This document shows, one piece after another, positions 18,859 to 28,617 of a DNA stretch of 33,463 nucleotides (the stretch's first letter is position 1; each line of letters opens with the position of its first letter). The notes beneath the pieces were generated by a model, which saw only the letters and a list, made by a program, of their open reading frames with translations, ran no database searches and had not been told where the DNA came from. Both the position numbers and the translations under genes were made by a program. Source of the DNA: an uncultured Alphaproteobacteria bacterium (GTDB lineage: Bacteria > Pseudomonadota > Alphaproteobacteria > Bin95); NCBI GenBank assembly GCA_938083135.1, contig CALLKY010000025.1, forward strand, positions 1-33,463, given 5' to 3'.

Positions 18859-19368
18859 ATGGAACGAGAGACGCGGGTTCAGGCACTGATTGAGCCGACC
18901 ATCGAAGACATGGGCTTCGAGGTCGTGCGCGTTCGCGTGTCTGGAACAGTGCGTCCCGTACTGGAAGTTATGGCGGAGCCGGCAGACGGATCGCCAATGA
19001 CTGTTGAAGGCTGCGCCAGCATAAGCCGCGCGATTTCAGCAGTGATGGACGTTGAGGACCCGATCACCAGCGCTTATACGCTGGAAGTGTCGTCCCCCGG
19101 CGTCGACCGGCCGTTAACGCGGCCCAAGGATTTCGATCGCTTCGCTGGCTTTGACGCCAAAGTGGAGTTGATCGCGCCCGTTGATGGGCAAAGACGCTAT
19201 TCGGGCCGCCTCGGCGGTTTGGACGATCAGGGTCAAGTGGTTGTTGGCGAAGGGGAGGCCGAAGTTCGGGTTCCGCTCGCTGAAGTCCGCCGGGCCAAGC
19301 TGATTATGACGGACGCCTTGCTGGCCGCATTCGCGGAAGATCAGCCAGGCCAGAACGGAGAGGGCTGA
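18859..19368 (+). CDS. rimP: Ribosome maturation factor RimP
   Basis: RimP assists late maturation of the 30S ribosomal subunit. The 169-residue protein has the expected two domains. The N-terminal one contains LIEPTIEDMGFEVVRVRV and the strongly conserved YTLEVSSPGVDRPLTRPKDFDRF segment (about 73-95). The C-terminal SH3-like barrel contains YSGRLGGLDDQGQVVV and ends VPLAEVRRAKLIMTD, a typical motif. It is the first gene of the operon, starts at ATG 18859 and is followed by nusA after six bases. Confidence 0.94.
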   Translation: MERETRVQALIEPTIEDMGFEVVRVRVSGTVRPVLEVMAEPADGSPMTVEGCASISRAISAVMDVEDPITSAYTLEVSSPGVDRPLTRPKDFDRFAGFDAKVELIAPVDGQRRYSGRLGGLDDQGQVVVGEGEAEVRVPLAEVRRAKLIMTDALLAAFAEDQPGQNGEG

Positions 19369-19374
19369 CACAAG

Positions 19375-21009
19375 ATGGCGCACATCTTTGGCGGCGAATT
19401 GCTGCAGGTCGCTGACGCGGCCGCACGGGATAAAGGCATCGACCGGGAAGAGGTTTTCCAGGCGATGGAAGAGGCTATTCAGCGGGCGGGTCGCTCGAAG
19501 TATGGCCTTGAGCACGATATCCGTGCGGAAATTGACCGTCGCACCGGTGAAGTGACGCTTGCGCGTTATCGCACCGTTGTTGAGGACGATGCTGAGATCG
19601 AGAACGAATCGGCGGAGCTTCCCGTTACAGCAGCGCAACGCTTTAAACCTGGCGTGGCTGTTGGCGACGAAATCGTCGATGATCTGCCGCCAGTCGATTT
19701 CGGTCGCGTTTCCGCACAGACCGCGAAGCAGGTTATTGTGCAGAAGGTGCGTGAAGCCGAGCGCAGCCGCCAATACGCAGAATTCTCTGGCAGGATTGGC
19801 GAGGTCGTGAACGGTGCCGTCAAACGGCTTGAGTTTGGCAACGTCATTATTGATCTTGGTCGCGCAGAAGCCATTATCCGCCGCGATGAATTGCTCCCCC
19901 GTGAGCATTTCCGGCGCAATGACCGGGTCCGCGCACAGATTTATGACGTCCGCGAAGAAACACGCGGCCCACAGATTTTCCTGTCACGCACACGCCCTGA
20001 ATTCCTGGTGTCGCTGTTTGCGCAGGAAGTGCCTGAAATTTATGACGGCATTATTGAGATTAAGGCCGCGGCCCGTGATCCTGGCAGCCGCGCCAAAATC
20101 GGCGTGATTAGCCACGATGCTTCAATTGATCCGGTCGGCGCATGTGTTGGTATGCGCGGTAGCCGTGTGCAGGCTGTTGTCGCAGAGCTTCAGGGCGAGC
20201 GGATTGATATTATCCCCTGGTCTGAAGACCCAGCCGTATTCGTCGTGAATGCGCTGGCACCGGCCGAAGTTTCCAAGATCGTGATTGATGAGGATGACGG
20301 GCGTATCGACGTTGTTGTCCCGGATGATCAGTTGTCATTGGCAATTGGCCGTCGCGGACAGAATGTGCGCCTTGCGAGCCAGCTTAGCGGTTGGTCCATC
20401 GATATTCTGACCGAGCAGGAAGAATCAGAGCGCCGCCAGGAAGAATCCAAAGTGCGTTCCCAGGCGTTCATTGACACGCTTGATGTTGACGAAGTTATCG
20501 CACACCTGCTGGTCGCTGAAGGCTTCTCCACAGTTGAAGAAGTTGCCTATGTCGATGCTGAGGAACTTGGCAGCATTGAAGGCTTTGACGACGATATCGC
20601 GGAAGAACTGAAGCGCCGCGCGTTTGATTATGTCACAGCCGAACAGGCACGCCTTGAAGCGCGCCGAGCAGAGCTTGGCGTTTCTGAGGACATTGATCGC
20701 ATTGAAGGCCTGACGCTGGCACAAATTGTGCGGCTTGGCGAATGCGGTGTGCTGAACTTGGATGACTTGGCTGATCTAGCGAGCGATGAGTTCCGCTACA
20801 TCACAAACCCAGCCGTCCCGGTCGCGACAGTGGACGATATTGCTGAACTCGACGCTGAGGCCTTGGCCGCAGGTATCGCAGGCAGTGACTTCTCCGCTGA
20901 GGAAGCTGACGGCTTGATCATGGCGCTCCGTGCGGAGTGGTATGAAGATGAAGAAACTGCTGAAGGCGATGAGGCGGCTGAAGAAGCCGCTGACGCGCCG
21001 GCGCAATAA
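19375..21009 (+). CDS. nusA: Transcription termination/antitermination protein NusA
   Basis: NusA binds RNA polymerase and modulates pausing, termination and antitermination. The 544-residue protein has an N-terminal polymerase-binding domain, an S1 domain (about 130-200, FSGRIGEVVNGAVKR), and two KH domains with PEIYDGIIEIKAAARDPGSR, GACVGMRGSRVQ and AIGRRGQNVRLAS. The C-terminus has helix-hairpin-helix repeats (LVAEGFSTVEEVAYV and LDDLADLASDEF) and a very acidic tail. This layout matches alphaproteobacterial NusA. It lies six bases from rimP and 49 bases from ylxR. If the leader hairpin upstream of rimP is an attenuator, NusA could regulate its own operon; that is inference. Confidence 0.95.
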   Translation: MAHIFGGELLQVADAAARDKGIDREEVFQAMEEAIQRAGRSKYGLEHDIRAEIDRRTGEVTLARYRTVVEDDAEIENESAELPVTAAQRFKPGVAVGDEIVDDLPPVDFGRVSAQTAKQVIVQKVREAERSRQYAEFSGRIGEVVNGAVKRLEFGNVIIDLGRAEAIIRRDELLPREHFRRNDRVRAQIYDVREETRGPQIFLSRTRPEFLVSLFAQEVPEIYDGIIEIKAAARDPGSRAKIGVISHDASIDPVGACVGMRGSRVQAVVAELQGERIDIIPWSEDPAVFVVNALAPAEVSKIVIDEDDGRIDVVVPDDQLSLAIGRRGQNVRLASQLSGWSIDILTEQEESERRQEESKVRSQAFIDTLDVDEVIAHLLVAEGFSTVEEVAYVDAEELGSIEGFDDDIAEELKRRAFDYVTAEQARLEARRAELGVSEDIDRIEGLTLAQIVRLGECGVLNLDDLADLASDEFRYITNPAVPVATVDDIAELDAEALAAGIAGSDFSAEEADGLIMALRAEWYEDEETAEGDEAAEEAADAPAQ

Positions 21010-21058
21010 GATGTAACCACGCACCACACACATTAGGATTAGGGCCAAACCGAACCAC

Positions 21059-21769
21059 ATGAATATGACCGCCGCCACGACTGATACGAACGGCGCGCGC
21101 CAGGCCCGGAAGGGCATGGCGGGTGACGGGGGTGGTGCGCCCAGTGATCCTGGCATGCGACGCTGCATTGTCACGCGGACAAAGAAACTGCGTGAAGAAA
21201 TGCTACGGTTTGTCGTCGATCCTGATGGACGTGTGACGCCGGATGTCGCTATGCGCCTTCCGGGCAGGGGTGTGTGGGTGCTGCCAAAGCGCGATGCTTT
21301 GGCAAAAGCGGTGAAGACAAACCGGTTCAAAAGCGCCTTTAAGGCCGATGTGACAACCCCTGAAAACCTCGTCGATATGACAATTGGCCTAATGGATCGC
21401 CGCATTGGTGAGCTGCTAGGCTTGGCCCGTGCCGCTGGGCAATTAGCGGTTGGCTGGGAGCAGGCGCGGGAGTTCGCGCGGAAGCATCCGGTGGGCCTGG
21501 TTGTTGTGGCTTCTGATGCTGCAGAGGCGTCTCGACGTCGGCTGGAGCGCATGGGCAATGGCGCACCGGTATTTGACCGCATGGATGCTTATGCGCTTGG
21601 TTCAGCGATGGGCCGTGAAAGAGTTGTGAACGCCTTGATATCAAAAGGTAAGTTTGCAGAAATGCTGGCGCGTGAAGCCGCGCGCCGTGATGGGCTCGAT
21701 GAGCCAAAGGTTCCGAATGGGCAGCGTGCGCGCAAGGCCGCATTCGATGCCTCCGACAGGGAGGGTTGA
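21059..21769 (+). CDS. ylxR: YlxR (DUF448) RNA-binding protein with L7Ae-like C-terminal domain
   Basis: The 236-residue protein fuses a YlxR/DUF448 domain (about 32-110) to a longer C-terminal domain. The first shows MRRCIVTRTKKLREEMLRFV and the GRGVWVLPKRDALAKAV stretch. The second resembles ribosomal L7Ae-type proteins (LLGLARAAGQLAVGWEQ, LVVVASDAAEASRR). YlxR proteins bind nucleic acid and, in some bacteria, affect RNase P or gene regulation; the exact role here is unknown. The nusA-ylxR-infB position is typical. Two in-frame methionines at 21059 and 21065 are close together and neither has a strong ribosome binding site, so the start is uncertain by two codons. Confidence 0.85.
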   Translation: MNMTAATTDTNGARQARKGMAGDGGGAPSDPGMRRCIVTRTKKLREEMLRFVVDPDGRVTPDVAMRLPGRGVWVLPKRDALAKAVKTNRFKSAFKADVTTPENLVDMTIGLMDRRIGELLGLARAAGQLAVGWEQAREFARKHPVGLVVVASDAAEASRRRLERMGNGAPVFDRMDAYALGSAMGRERVVNALISKGKFAEMLAREAARRDGLDEPKVPNGQRARKAAFDASDREG

Positions 21770-21775
21770 GGACAG

Positions 21776-24568
21776 ATGAGCGACGAAACCACAGAACGCA
21801 AGCCTGGTAAGCTCCGCTTAGGCGGCAAGCTTGGCAGTAAGACTGAGGCAAAGAAGACTGTTAGCGTCGGTAAGGTGCAGCAGAGCTTCTCCCGTGGCCG
21901 CAGCAAAACCGTCACCGTTGAGGTGAAGCGCCCACGTGCAGGCTCCGGTGATCGTAGTGGCGGCGGCGGCCAAGCTGGCGCTCAGAGCGATATTGAGCGC
22001 GAGAAGCGTCTTCGCGCGATTCAGGCACTGAAATCTGGCGAGAGCGCAGTCGCAGCACCACCGCCCGTGCCACCGCGCCCCGTGCGCCCTGCACCCGTGG
22101 TTAAGCCTGTTGAGGCAGCGCCGGTCGTCGAAGAGACGCCTGCTGTTGAAGCCGAGGCTGCAGAAGCTGAAGCTGTTGAAGCTGAAGCTAAGGCACCCGT
22201 TGCTGAAGCTGCTCCCGTGCCAGAGGTTGAGGCGGTTCCCGAAGCGGAAGCGCCACCACCTGCTCCAGAGCCTGAACCGGAACCCGAGCCCGAGCCGGAA
22301 CCCGAGCCGGAACTCTCGCAAGAAGAGCGTGAGATGCTGGCCCTGAAACAGGCTGAGGCCGTTGAGCGTGAGAAGCTTGATGCTGCGCGCCGCGAAGCTG
22401 AGGCGCGCGCTGAAGCCGCTGCGCCGCGTCGCCGGCCCGAAACAGATCGCGCTCGCCCAGGTGCAGCGCGCGGTGCGCCTGCTGGCAGGCCTGGTCCTGG
22501 CGGCGGTGCAGGCCGTCGTCCGCCTAGCCCAGCCGATGCGCCCGCCATGCCTGATCCATCTGCACCACCATCTCGTGGTCGCGATGATGACCGGCGGAAG
22601 ACCCGCAATGTTGATGAAGAACGCCGTGCGCAACCAAAGCGCGGCGGCGAACGGGGCGGCCGCCGCACTGGTAAGCTGACGATCACCCAGGTTGTTGATG
22701 GTGAAGTGCAACAGGAACGGACGCGCAGTCTCGCGTCCATCCGCCGTGTTCGGGAGAAGGAAAAGCAACGCCGCCGCGATAGCGGTAAGGGCGAGGCGAC
22801 ATTCGTTGTTCGCGAAGTGCGGGTGCCGGAAGTCATTGTCGTCAGCGAATTGGCGAACCGTATGGCTGTTCGTACCGTTGATGTGGTCAAGAAGCTGATG
22901 ATGCTTGGCATTATCGCCACGCCAAGCCAGAGCATCGATTCTGATACGGCAGAACTGGTGATCGAAGAGTTCGGCCACAAGATCCGCCGTGTATCAGAAT
23001 CCGATGTTGAGATCGGCATGGATGTTCAGGTCGAGAGTGACGCTGAAGATGATCTCCTCCCACGTCCACCGGTGGTTACCGTCATGGGCCATGTCGATCA
23101 CGGTAAAACGTCCCTGTTGGATGCGCTTCGCAAAGCAAATGTCGTATCCGGCGAAGCTGGCGGCATTACGCAGCATATCGGTGCCTATCAGGTACAGACC
23201 GAAGCTGGTGAAAAGGTGACGTTCCTGGATACGCCGGGTCACGCGGCATTCTCTGCAATGCGTCAGCGTGGCGCGAAGCTGACTGATTTGGTCATTCTTG
23301 TGGTCGCTGCGGATGATACCGTGCAGCCGCAAACGATTGAGGCAATCAATCACGCCCGCGCTGCTGGTGCGCCAATGATTGTGGCACTGAATAAGTGCGA
23401 TCGGCCTGAATCTGATCCAGACCGGATCAAGCAGGAATTGTTAAGCCAAGAGGTCGTATCCGAAGATTTCGGCGGCGACATTCAGATGATCAATGTCTCT
23501 GCGACACAGGGCACTGGCTTGGATGAGCTGGTTGAAGCGATCTCCCTGCAAGCCGAGCTGCTTGAACTGAAAGCCAATCCTGACCGTGAGGCACGGGGCG
23601 GCGTGGTTGAAGCACAACTGGACCGTGGTCGTGGCCCGGTTGCAACGATCTTAGTGCAGTCCGGCACCCTGAAGCGGGGCGACGTGCTTGTTGCTGGTGC
23701 TGAATGGGGCCGTGTCCGTGCGATGATTGACGAGCATGGCGGTCAGGTGCAGGAAGCAGGCCCCTCGATGCCCGTATCTGTGCTGGGCCTGTCTGGCGTT
23801 CCTTTGGCCGGTGACGAAGTGGTTGTCGTGCCAGATGAGAGCCGAGCCCGTGAAGTTAGCGAATACCGTCAACGGATTGATCGTGACAAGCGGACGGCGG
23901 TGGCACCCCGTGGCACCATTGAAGACATGTTCGGCAAGATCGCTGCTGGCGTCTCCCAAGAACTGCCAATTATCGTCAAATGTGATGTGCAAGGCAGCTT
24001 GGAAGCCATTGTGGCCGCTATCGAGAAGCTGGCGAATGAAGAGGTCTCGGCTAAGGTCATCCACGCTGGCGTCGGCGGCATCAACGAATCTGACGTGACG
24101 TTGGCCGCATCTGCGGGTGGCTTCATCGTTGGCTTCAATGTTCGTGCTAGCGGGCAGGCCAGGTCACAGTCCCAACGGGATGGTGTTGATATTCGCTACT
24201 ATTCAATCATCTACGAACTGCTGGATGATTTGAAATCGGCGGTCGAAGGATTGCTTGCGCCAGAACAGCGCGAGAAGTTCATCGGCAATGCGGAGGTCCG
24301 CGAGGTCTTCAACATCACCAAGGTCGGCAAGATTGCTGGTTGCCGCATCACGGACGGTATTGTCCGGCGTGGCGCTGGCGTCCGCCTGTTGCGCGACAAT
24401 GTAGTTATCCATCAGGGCAAGCTCGCAACCCTCAAGCGCTTCAAAGAAGAAGTGCGTGAAGTGCGCGACGGCTTCGAGTGCGGTATGGCCTTCGAAAACT
24501 ATCATGACATTCAGACCGGTGACGTCATCGAATGTTACGAGATCGAAGAAGTGGCCCGCACGCTGTAA
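21776..24568 (+). CDS. infB: Translation initiation factor IF-2
   Basis: IF-2 is the GTPase that brings initiator tRNA to the 30S subunit and promotes subunit joining. The 930-residue length fits alphaproteobacterial forms. The first 300 residues are low complexity: alanine/glutamate-rich, with a proline-glutamate dipeptide run near residues 162-178, then arginine/glycine-rich. The GTPase domain has G1 GHVDHGKT (438-445), G3 DTPGH (485-489) and G4 NKCD (539-542). The C-terminal fMet-tRNA-binding region ends with the [20 protein letters not shown] segment. It lies six bases after ylxR and 27 bases before rbfA. No frameshift is apparent. Confidence 0.96.
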   Translation: MSDETTERKPGKLRLGGKLGSKTEAKKTVSVGKVQQSFSRGRSKTVTVEVKRPRAGSGDRSGGGGQAGAQSDIEREKRLRAIQALKSGESAVAAPPPVPPRPVRPAPVVKPVEAAPVVEETPAVEAEAAEAEAVEAEAKAPVAEAAPVPEVEAVPEAEAPPPAPEPEPEPEPEPEPEPELSQEEREMLALKQAEAVEREKLDAARREAEARAEAAAPRRRPETDRARPGAARGAPAGRPGPGGGAGRRPPSPADAPAMPDPSAPPSRGRDDDRRKTRNVDEERRAQPKRGGERGGRRTGKLTITQVVDGEVQQERTRSLASIRRVREKEKQRRRDSGKGEATFVVREVRVPEVIVVSELANRMAVRTVDVVKKLMMLGIIATPSQSIDSDTAELVIEEFGHKIRRVSESDVEIGMDVQVESDAEDDLLPRPPVVTVMGHVDHGKTSLLDALRKANVVSGEAGGITQHIGAYQVQTEAGEKVTFLDTPGHAAFSAMRQRGAKLTDLVILVVAADDTVQPQTIEAINHARAAGAPMIVALNKCDRPESDPDRIKQELLSQEVVSEDFGGDIQMINVSATQGTGLDELVEAISLQAELLELKANPDREARGGVVEAQLDRGRGPVATILVQSGTLKRGDVLVAGAEWGRVRAMIDEHGGQVQEAGPSMPVSVLGLSGVPLAGDEVVVVPDESRAREVSEYRQRIDRDKRTAVAPRGTIEDMFGKIAAGVSQELPIIVKCDVQGSLEAIVAAIEKLANEEVSAKVIHAGVGGINESDVTLAASAGGFIVGFNVRASGQARSQSQRDGVDIRYYSIIYELLDDLKSAVEGLLAPEQREKFIGNAEVREVFNITKVGKIAGCRITDGIVRRGAGVRLLRDNVVIHQGKLATLKRFKEEVREVRDGFECGMAFENYHDIQTGDVIECYEIEEVARTL

Positions 24569-24595
24569 TGGCAAGCGTTTAAGGATTGACTGAAC

Positions 24596-25000
24596 GTGAG
24601 CGTTCGTAGAGCAGGCGGGCCCAGCCAAAGGCAGCGGCGCATGGGTGAAGTCGTGCGTCATGCGCTAGCGGAAACGCTGGCGCGGGGAGACGTGCGGGAT
24701 CCTGACCTGTCCGGTGTGGCCATCACGATCACTGAAGTCCGCCCTAGTCCTGATCTCAAGGTCGCGACGGTGTTTGTGACACCGCTTGGCGGACAGGGGG
24801 ATATTAAAGTCATCCTGAAGGCGTTGAAGCGAGCAAAAGGCTACTTCCGTTCTGAACTTGGGCAGGCGATGACATCTAAATTCACGCCAGAGCTTAGGTT
24901 CGTCGCCGATGACGCGTTTGACCGTGGCGCGCGTTTGAATGCGCTTCTGGATGCGGTTGCCCATGAACAGGGTGACGAGGGAGCGAATGATGGGGCGTAG
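24596..25000 (+). CDS. rbfA: 30S ribosome-binding factor RbfA
   Basis: RbfA is a small KH-fold protein needed for 16S rRNA 5' end maturation. The 134-residue protein opens with a basic segment (QRQRRMGEVVRHALAETLAR), followed by ITITEVRPSPDLKVATVFVTPLGG, a conserved core. LGQAMTSKFTPELRFVADDAFDRGARLNALL matches the family C-terminal half, where 'RxTPxLxFxxDxS' is usual. It uses GTG 24596 as start. It overlaps truB by about ten bases, which implies coupled translation. Confidence 0.94.
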   Translation: MSVRRAGGPSQRQRRMGEVVRHALAETLARGDVRDPDLSGVAITITEVRPSPDLKVATVFVTPLGGQGDIKVILKALKRAKGYFRSELGQAMTSKFTPELRFVADDAFDRGARLNALLDAVAHEQGDEGANDGA

Positions 25001-25925
25001 ACGTCACAAACCCGCCCCTGATGCGCCGAACGGCTGGCTGATTATTGATAAGCCCTCAGGCATGACATCTACGGACGTATCAAACATCATCAAGCGCATG
25101 GCGCTGGGTGCGAAATGCGGCCATGGCGGCACGCTCGACCCACTGGCAACGGGGCTTTTGCCCATAGCCCTTGGCGCTGCGACCAAAACCGTGCCTTACG
25201 CGATGGATGGCCGCAAAGCCTATCGCTTCCGCCTGCGTTGGGGGGAGGCGCGGGATACCGATGATTCCGATGGCTCCGTTATCGAGACATCAGACAAGCG
25301 CCCCACCCGCGACGAGATTGAAGCAGCATTGCCCGCTTTCCGTGGGCTTATTTCCCAGGTGCCGCCTAAGTATTCTGCCATTAAGGTGAAGGGTGCCCGT
25401 GCCTATGATCTCGCCCGTGAGGATGAGGAATTTGAGCTGGCGGCGCGCGACATTCAGATTTTCCGCTTTGAACTCGCGGAGATGATTGACGACGACACAG
25501 CAGACTTCCTGGTTGATTGCGGGAAGGGCGGCTATATGCGCAGTCTCGCCCGCGATCTCGGGCAGGCGCTCGGCTGTTTGGGCCACATAGCGGCGCTGCG
25601 CCGCACACGGGTTGGGCCGTTTACGCTCGACCACGCCCAGGAACTCGAATATGTCAAAACTCTAGGCCGCATCAATGATGCGTGTCCTGTGTTGCTACCG
25701 GTTAAGACCGCGCTGGACGACATCCCGGCGTTGGCCGTTTCCGATAGTGAAGCGGCGGATCTGCGTAATGGACGCACGCTCCGCCTTCTGCGCAAAGGCG
25801 ATCTTGAACGGCTCCCTGACGTCGATGACGGCAAGGAGTTCCGGGTTGAAGCATCTGGCAGGCTGGTTGGCCTGGCGCGCTTTGAAGCCGGCGAGGTCAA
25901 ATCATCCCGCGTGCTTAACCTCTAA
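24990..25925 (+). CDS. truB: tRNA pseudouridine(55) synthase TruB
   Basis: TruB makes pseudouridine 55 in the T-loop of tRNAs. The 311-residue protein has GWLIIDKPSGMTS near the N-terminus and the catalytic GGTLDPLATG with Asp50. Other motifs are PPKYSAIKVKGARAYDLAR and CGKGGYMRSLARDLGQALG. The C-terminus (about 245-311) resembles the extra RNA-binding domain. Two adjacent ATGs (24987 and 24990) are possible; 24990 has the better spacing from GAGGGAG (24977-24983). It overlaps rbfA and is followed by rpsO after 13 bases, the conserved order. Confidence 0.94.
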   Translation: MGRRRHKPAPDAPNGWLIIDKPSGMTSTDVSNIIKRMALGAKCGHGGTLDPLATGLLPIALGAATKTVPYAMDGRKAYRFRLRWGEARDTDDSDGSVIETSDKRPTRDEIEAALPAFRGLISQVPPKYSAIKVKGARAYDLAREDEEFELAARDIQIFRFELAEMIDDDTADFLVDCGKGGYMRSLARDLGQALGCLGHIAALRRTRVGPFTLDHAQELEYVKTLGRINDACPVLLPVKTALDDIPALAVSDSEAADLRNGRTLRLLRKGDLERLPDVDDGKEFRVEASGRLVGLARFEAGEVKSSRVLNL

Positions 25926-25938
25926 CTAGGAGAAGCCG

Positions 25939-26208
25939 ATGTCGATTACTCAAGAACGTACCGAAGAATTGGTCAAAGAATTTGGACGTGGCGACAATGA
26001 CACGGGGTCCCCCGAGGTCCAGATCGCTATCCTGACAGAACGCGTCCGCAATCTGACGGATCACATGCTGACCCATAAAAAGGATCTGCATTCCCGCCGT
26101 GGCCTGATTGCCATGGTTGGCCAACGCCGCCGCCTGCTGGACTATCTGAAACGCAAAAATAATGATCGCTATCAGGCTATCCTGAAAGCGCTTGAACTGC
26201 GCCGCTAA
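25939..26208 (+). CDS. rpsO: 30S ribosomal protein S15
   Basis: S15 is a primary 16S rRNA-binding protein of the small-subunit platform. The 89-residue length is exact for bacteria. Typical sequence includes [48 protein letters not shown] and the end ALELRR. AGGAG precedes the ATG at good spacing. A strong hairpin follows the stop codon, separating it from pnp in the transcript. Confidence 0.97.
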   Translation: MSITQERTEELVKEFGRGDNDTGSPEVQIAILTERVRNLTDHMLTHKKDLHSRRGLIAMVGQRRRLLDYLKRKNNDRYQAILKALELRR

Positions 26209-26221
26209 GGCGACGAAGACG

Positions 26222-26252
26222 GAAACGGGCGGCCCAAAAGGCCGCCCGTTTC
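26222..26252 (+). terminator. Strong hairpin between rpsO and pnp
   Basis: A perfect 13-base-pair stem, 26222-26234 with 26240-26252, encloses the five-base loop CAAAA. The stem is GC-rich in its upper part and ends in three T-A pairs. Only TTTC, not a long T run, follows, so it may be a partial terminator or an mRNA-stabilising or processing structure between rpsO and pnp. Confidence 0.75.
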
Positions 26253-26397
26253 TATGCGACCTGCTTCAACTGAAGTTGGCGAATGGGCGCTTGCAAAGGC
26301 GAGCGCTGAACACAAGGTCTCAACGGAGGCCCGGGATGCGACGTGCGCGGCATTACGGCCAGCGGCGAACTTTTCCCGAAGGAAGGAAAATACATAG

Positions 26398-28518
26398 ATG
26401 TTTAATATTGTCCGCAAGGAAATGCAGTGGGAGGGCCGTACCCTCACGCTCGAAACGGGCCGTATCGCCCGTCAAGCGCACGGTTCTGTGCTCGCCACCT
26501 ATGGCGACACCGTTGTGCTGTGTGCAGTGACCGCAGAGCGCACCCCGCGCCCCGGCCTCGATTTCTTCCCGCTGACGGTTCACTACCAAGAAAAAGCCTA
26601 TGCGGCTGGCCGCATCCCAGGTGGCTTCTTTAAACGTGAAGCGCGCCCGAGCGAAAAAGAAACACTGACGTCCCGCCTGATCGATCGTCCGATCCGCCCG
26701 CTGTTCGCACCTGGCTTCAAGTGTGAAACTCAGGTGATCGCGACTGTCCTCTCCCACGATATGGAGAACGACCCGGACATGCTGGCGATGATCGCCGCAT
26801 CTGCTGCGCTGACGATCTCTGGCGTGCCATTCCTCGGGCCGATCGCTAATGCCCGTGTTGGTGAAATTGACGGCGAGCTTGTCGTTAACCCGACCCTTGA
26901 GCAAATGGCTACCAGCACGCTTGATCTTGTCGTCGCCGGCACCAGTGAAGGTGTGATGATGGTCGAGTCCGAAGCCCATGAGCTTTCGGAAGAGCGTATG
27001 CTTGAGGCCGTTGTGAAGGGCCACACGTCCTTCCAGGCTGTCATCGATCTTATCATTGACCTTGCCGAAGACAGCGCCAAAGAGCCTTGGCCCGCACCGC
27101 AGGCCCCAGCTGGCCAAGACGAAATGCGCGCCAAGCTTGAAGCGATGGTGTCTGACGACATCAAAGCGGCTTATGGCATCACGGAGAAACTGGCGCGTCA
27201 GACCGCTGTCGGTGCTGCCAAGGCGAAAGCCATGGAAGCCATCGAAGCTGAAGACGGCGACACTGGTCTCGCCAAGGGCGTGCTGAAAGACCTTGAGAAA
27301 GACATCGTTCGTAACTCTATTCTCGATACGGGCAAGCGCATTGATGAGCGCGACACAAAGACCGTTCGTCCGATTGTTTCAGAAGTTGGCGTGCTGCCGC
27401 TTTCTCATGGGTCTGCGTTGTTCACACGTGGTGAAACGCAGGGCTTGATCGTTTGTACACTCGGCACCGGGTCTGACGAACAGATTATGGATCGGTTGGA
27501 AGGTGAAATGCGGGAACGCTTCCTGCTGCACTACAACTTCCCTCCATATTCTGTTGGTGAAGCTGGTCGTATGGGGCCTCCTGGTCGCCGAGAAATCGGC
27601 CATGGCAAGCTTGCATGGCGCGCACTGCGCCCGATGCTGCCTGCCCACGAAGACTTCCCGTACACGATCCGCTGTGTTTCGGAGATCACCGAATCTAACG
27701 GTTCTTCCTCCATGGCGACCGTTTGCGGTGGTTCACTGGCCATGATGGATGCTGGCGTGCCTTTGAAGGCTCCAGTCGCGGGCATCGCGATGGGTTTGAT
27801 CAAAGAAGGCGACCGCTTTGCAGTGTTGTCTGACATCCTTGGTGATGAAGATCATCTCGGCGACATGGATTTCAAAGTCGCAGGTTCAGAAAACGGCATC
27901 ACCTCCCTGCAGATGGACATTAAGATCACTTCCATTACGGCAGAGATCATGCAGATTGCCCTGGATCAGGCCAAAGATGGCCGTCTCCACATTCTGGGTG
28001 AAATGTCTAAAGGTCTTGGCCACGCACGGACCGAAGTTAGCTCCAACGCACCACGCATCACGACGATGAAAGTGCCGAGGGAGAAGATTCGGGACGTTAT
28101 TGGCTCTGGCGGTAAAGTCATCCGCGAGCTGGTCGAGCTGACCGGTGCAAAGATCGACATTGAAGACGACGGCACCATCAAGATCGCGGCGACTGATCCT
28201 GCAGCGGCAGAGGATGCGCAGCGCCGCATCCACGCTATCGTCGCTGAGCCAGAAGCAGGCATGATCTACGACGGTAAAGTCGTGAAGATTATGGACTTCG
28301 GCGCTTTCGTGAACTTCCTTGGGCCGAAAGACGGCCTCGTGCATATCTCTGAGATGCGCCCGGGGCGGGTTCGCGCCGTGACCGATGTTGTCAGCGAAGG
28401 TGACATGGTCAAAGTGAAGTGCCTTGGCTTCGATGATCGTGGCAAAGTCCGCCTGACAATGAAGAATATCGATCAGGAAACTGGCGAAGAAGTCGAGCCA
28501 GCTGCTGAAGAAGGCTAA
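26398..28518 (+). CDS. pnp: Polyribonucleotide nucleotidyltransferase (PNPase)
   Basis: PNPase degrades RNA 3' to 5' by phosphorolysis and is a degradosome component. The 706-residue protein has two RNase PH domains separated by a helical domain. A KH domain ([17 protein letters not shown], near 562-578) and an S1 domain (from about 621, [17 protein letters not shown]) follow. The catalytic region [18 protein letters not shown] keeps the aspartates known from E. coli PNPase. GAAGGAAA lies just ahead of ATG 26398. A leader of about 145 bases after the rpsO hairpin may carry RNase processing signals; I see only short inverted repeats there. Confidence 0.96.
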   Translation: MFNIVRKEMQWEGRTLTLETGRIARQAHGSVLATYGDTVVLCAVTAERTPRPGLDFFPLTVHYQEKAYAAGRIPGGFFKREARPSEKETLTSRLIDRPIRPLFAPGFKCETQVIATVLSHDMENDPDMLAMIAASAALTISGVPFLGPIANARVGEIDGELVVNPTLEQMATSTLDLVVAGTSEGVMMVESEAHELSEERMLEAVVKGHTSFQAVIDLIIDLAEDSAKEPWPAPQAPAGQDEMRAKLEAMVSDDIKAAYGITEKLARQTAVGAAKAKAMEAIEAEDGDTGLAKGVLKDLEKDIVRNSILDTGKRIDERDTKTVRPIVSEVGVLPLSHGSALFTRGETQGLIVCTLGTGSDEQIMDRLEGEMRERFLLHYNFPPYSVGEAGRMGPPGRREIGHGKLAWRALRPMLPAHEDFPYTIRCVSEITESNGSSSMATVCGGSLAMMDAGVPLKAPVAGIAMGLIKEGDRFAVLSDILGDEDHLGDMDFKVAGSENGITSLQMDIKITSITAEIMQIALDQAKDGRLHILGEMSKGLGHARTEVSSNAPRITTMKVPREKIRDVIGSGGKVIRELVELTGAKIDIEDDGTIKIAATDPAAAEDAQRRIHAIVAEPEAGMIYDGKVVKIMDFGAFVNFLGPKDGLVHISEMRPGRVRAVTDVVSEGDMVKVKCLGFDDRGKVRLTMKNIDQETGEEVEPAAEEG

Positions 28519-28531
28519 GTAAGAAGCAGGA

Positions 28532-28566
28532 ATTCTGAGCGGCGCACTGGACGCGCCGCTCAGAAT
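28532..28566 (+). terminator. Hairpin after pnp
   Basis: A perfect 14-base-pair stem (28532-28545 with 28553-28566) has a seven-base loop. It starts 13 bases after the pnp stop. No T-run follows, so its action may rely on stem strength or on Rho; it also would protect the mRNA 3' end. It separates the translation operon from the flavoprotein gene. Confidence 0.7.
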
Positions 28567-28617
28567 GCCCTACCTCAATTAGGGTTAATACCAATACCTA
28601 GTGGGTGATGTCCGCAG

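Noticed and set aside
22260-22312. Proline-glutamate codon repeat in infB as a regulatory or unstable repeat.
   Set aside because: Low-complexity runs are usual in the N-terminal part of IF-2 and the frame is maintained.
21818-22978. Long open frame antisense to infB (386 codons).
   Set aside because: It mirrors the low-complexity GC-rich N-terminal coding region of IF-2, has no recognisable domain and no supporting start signals.
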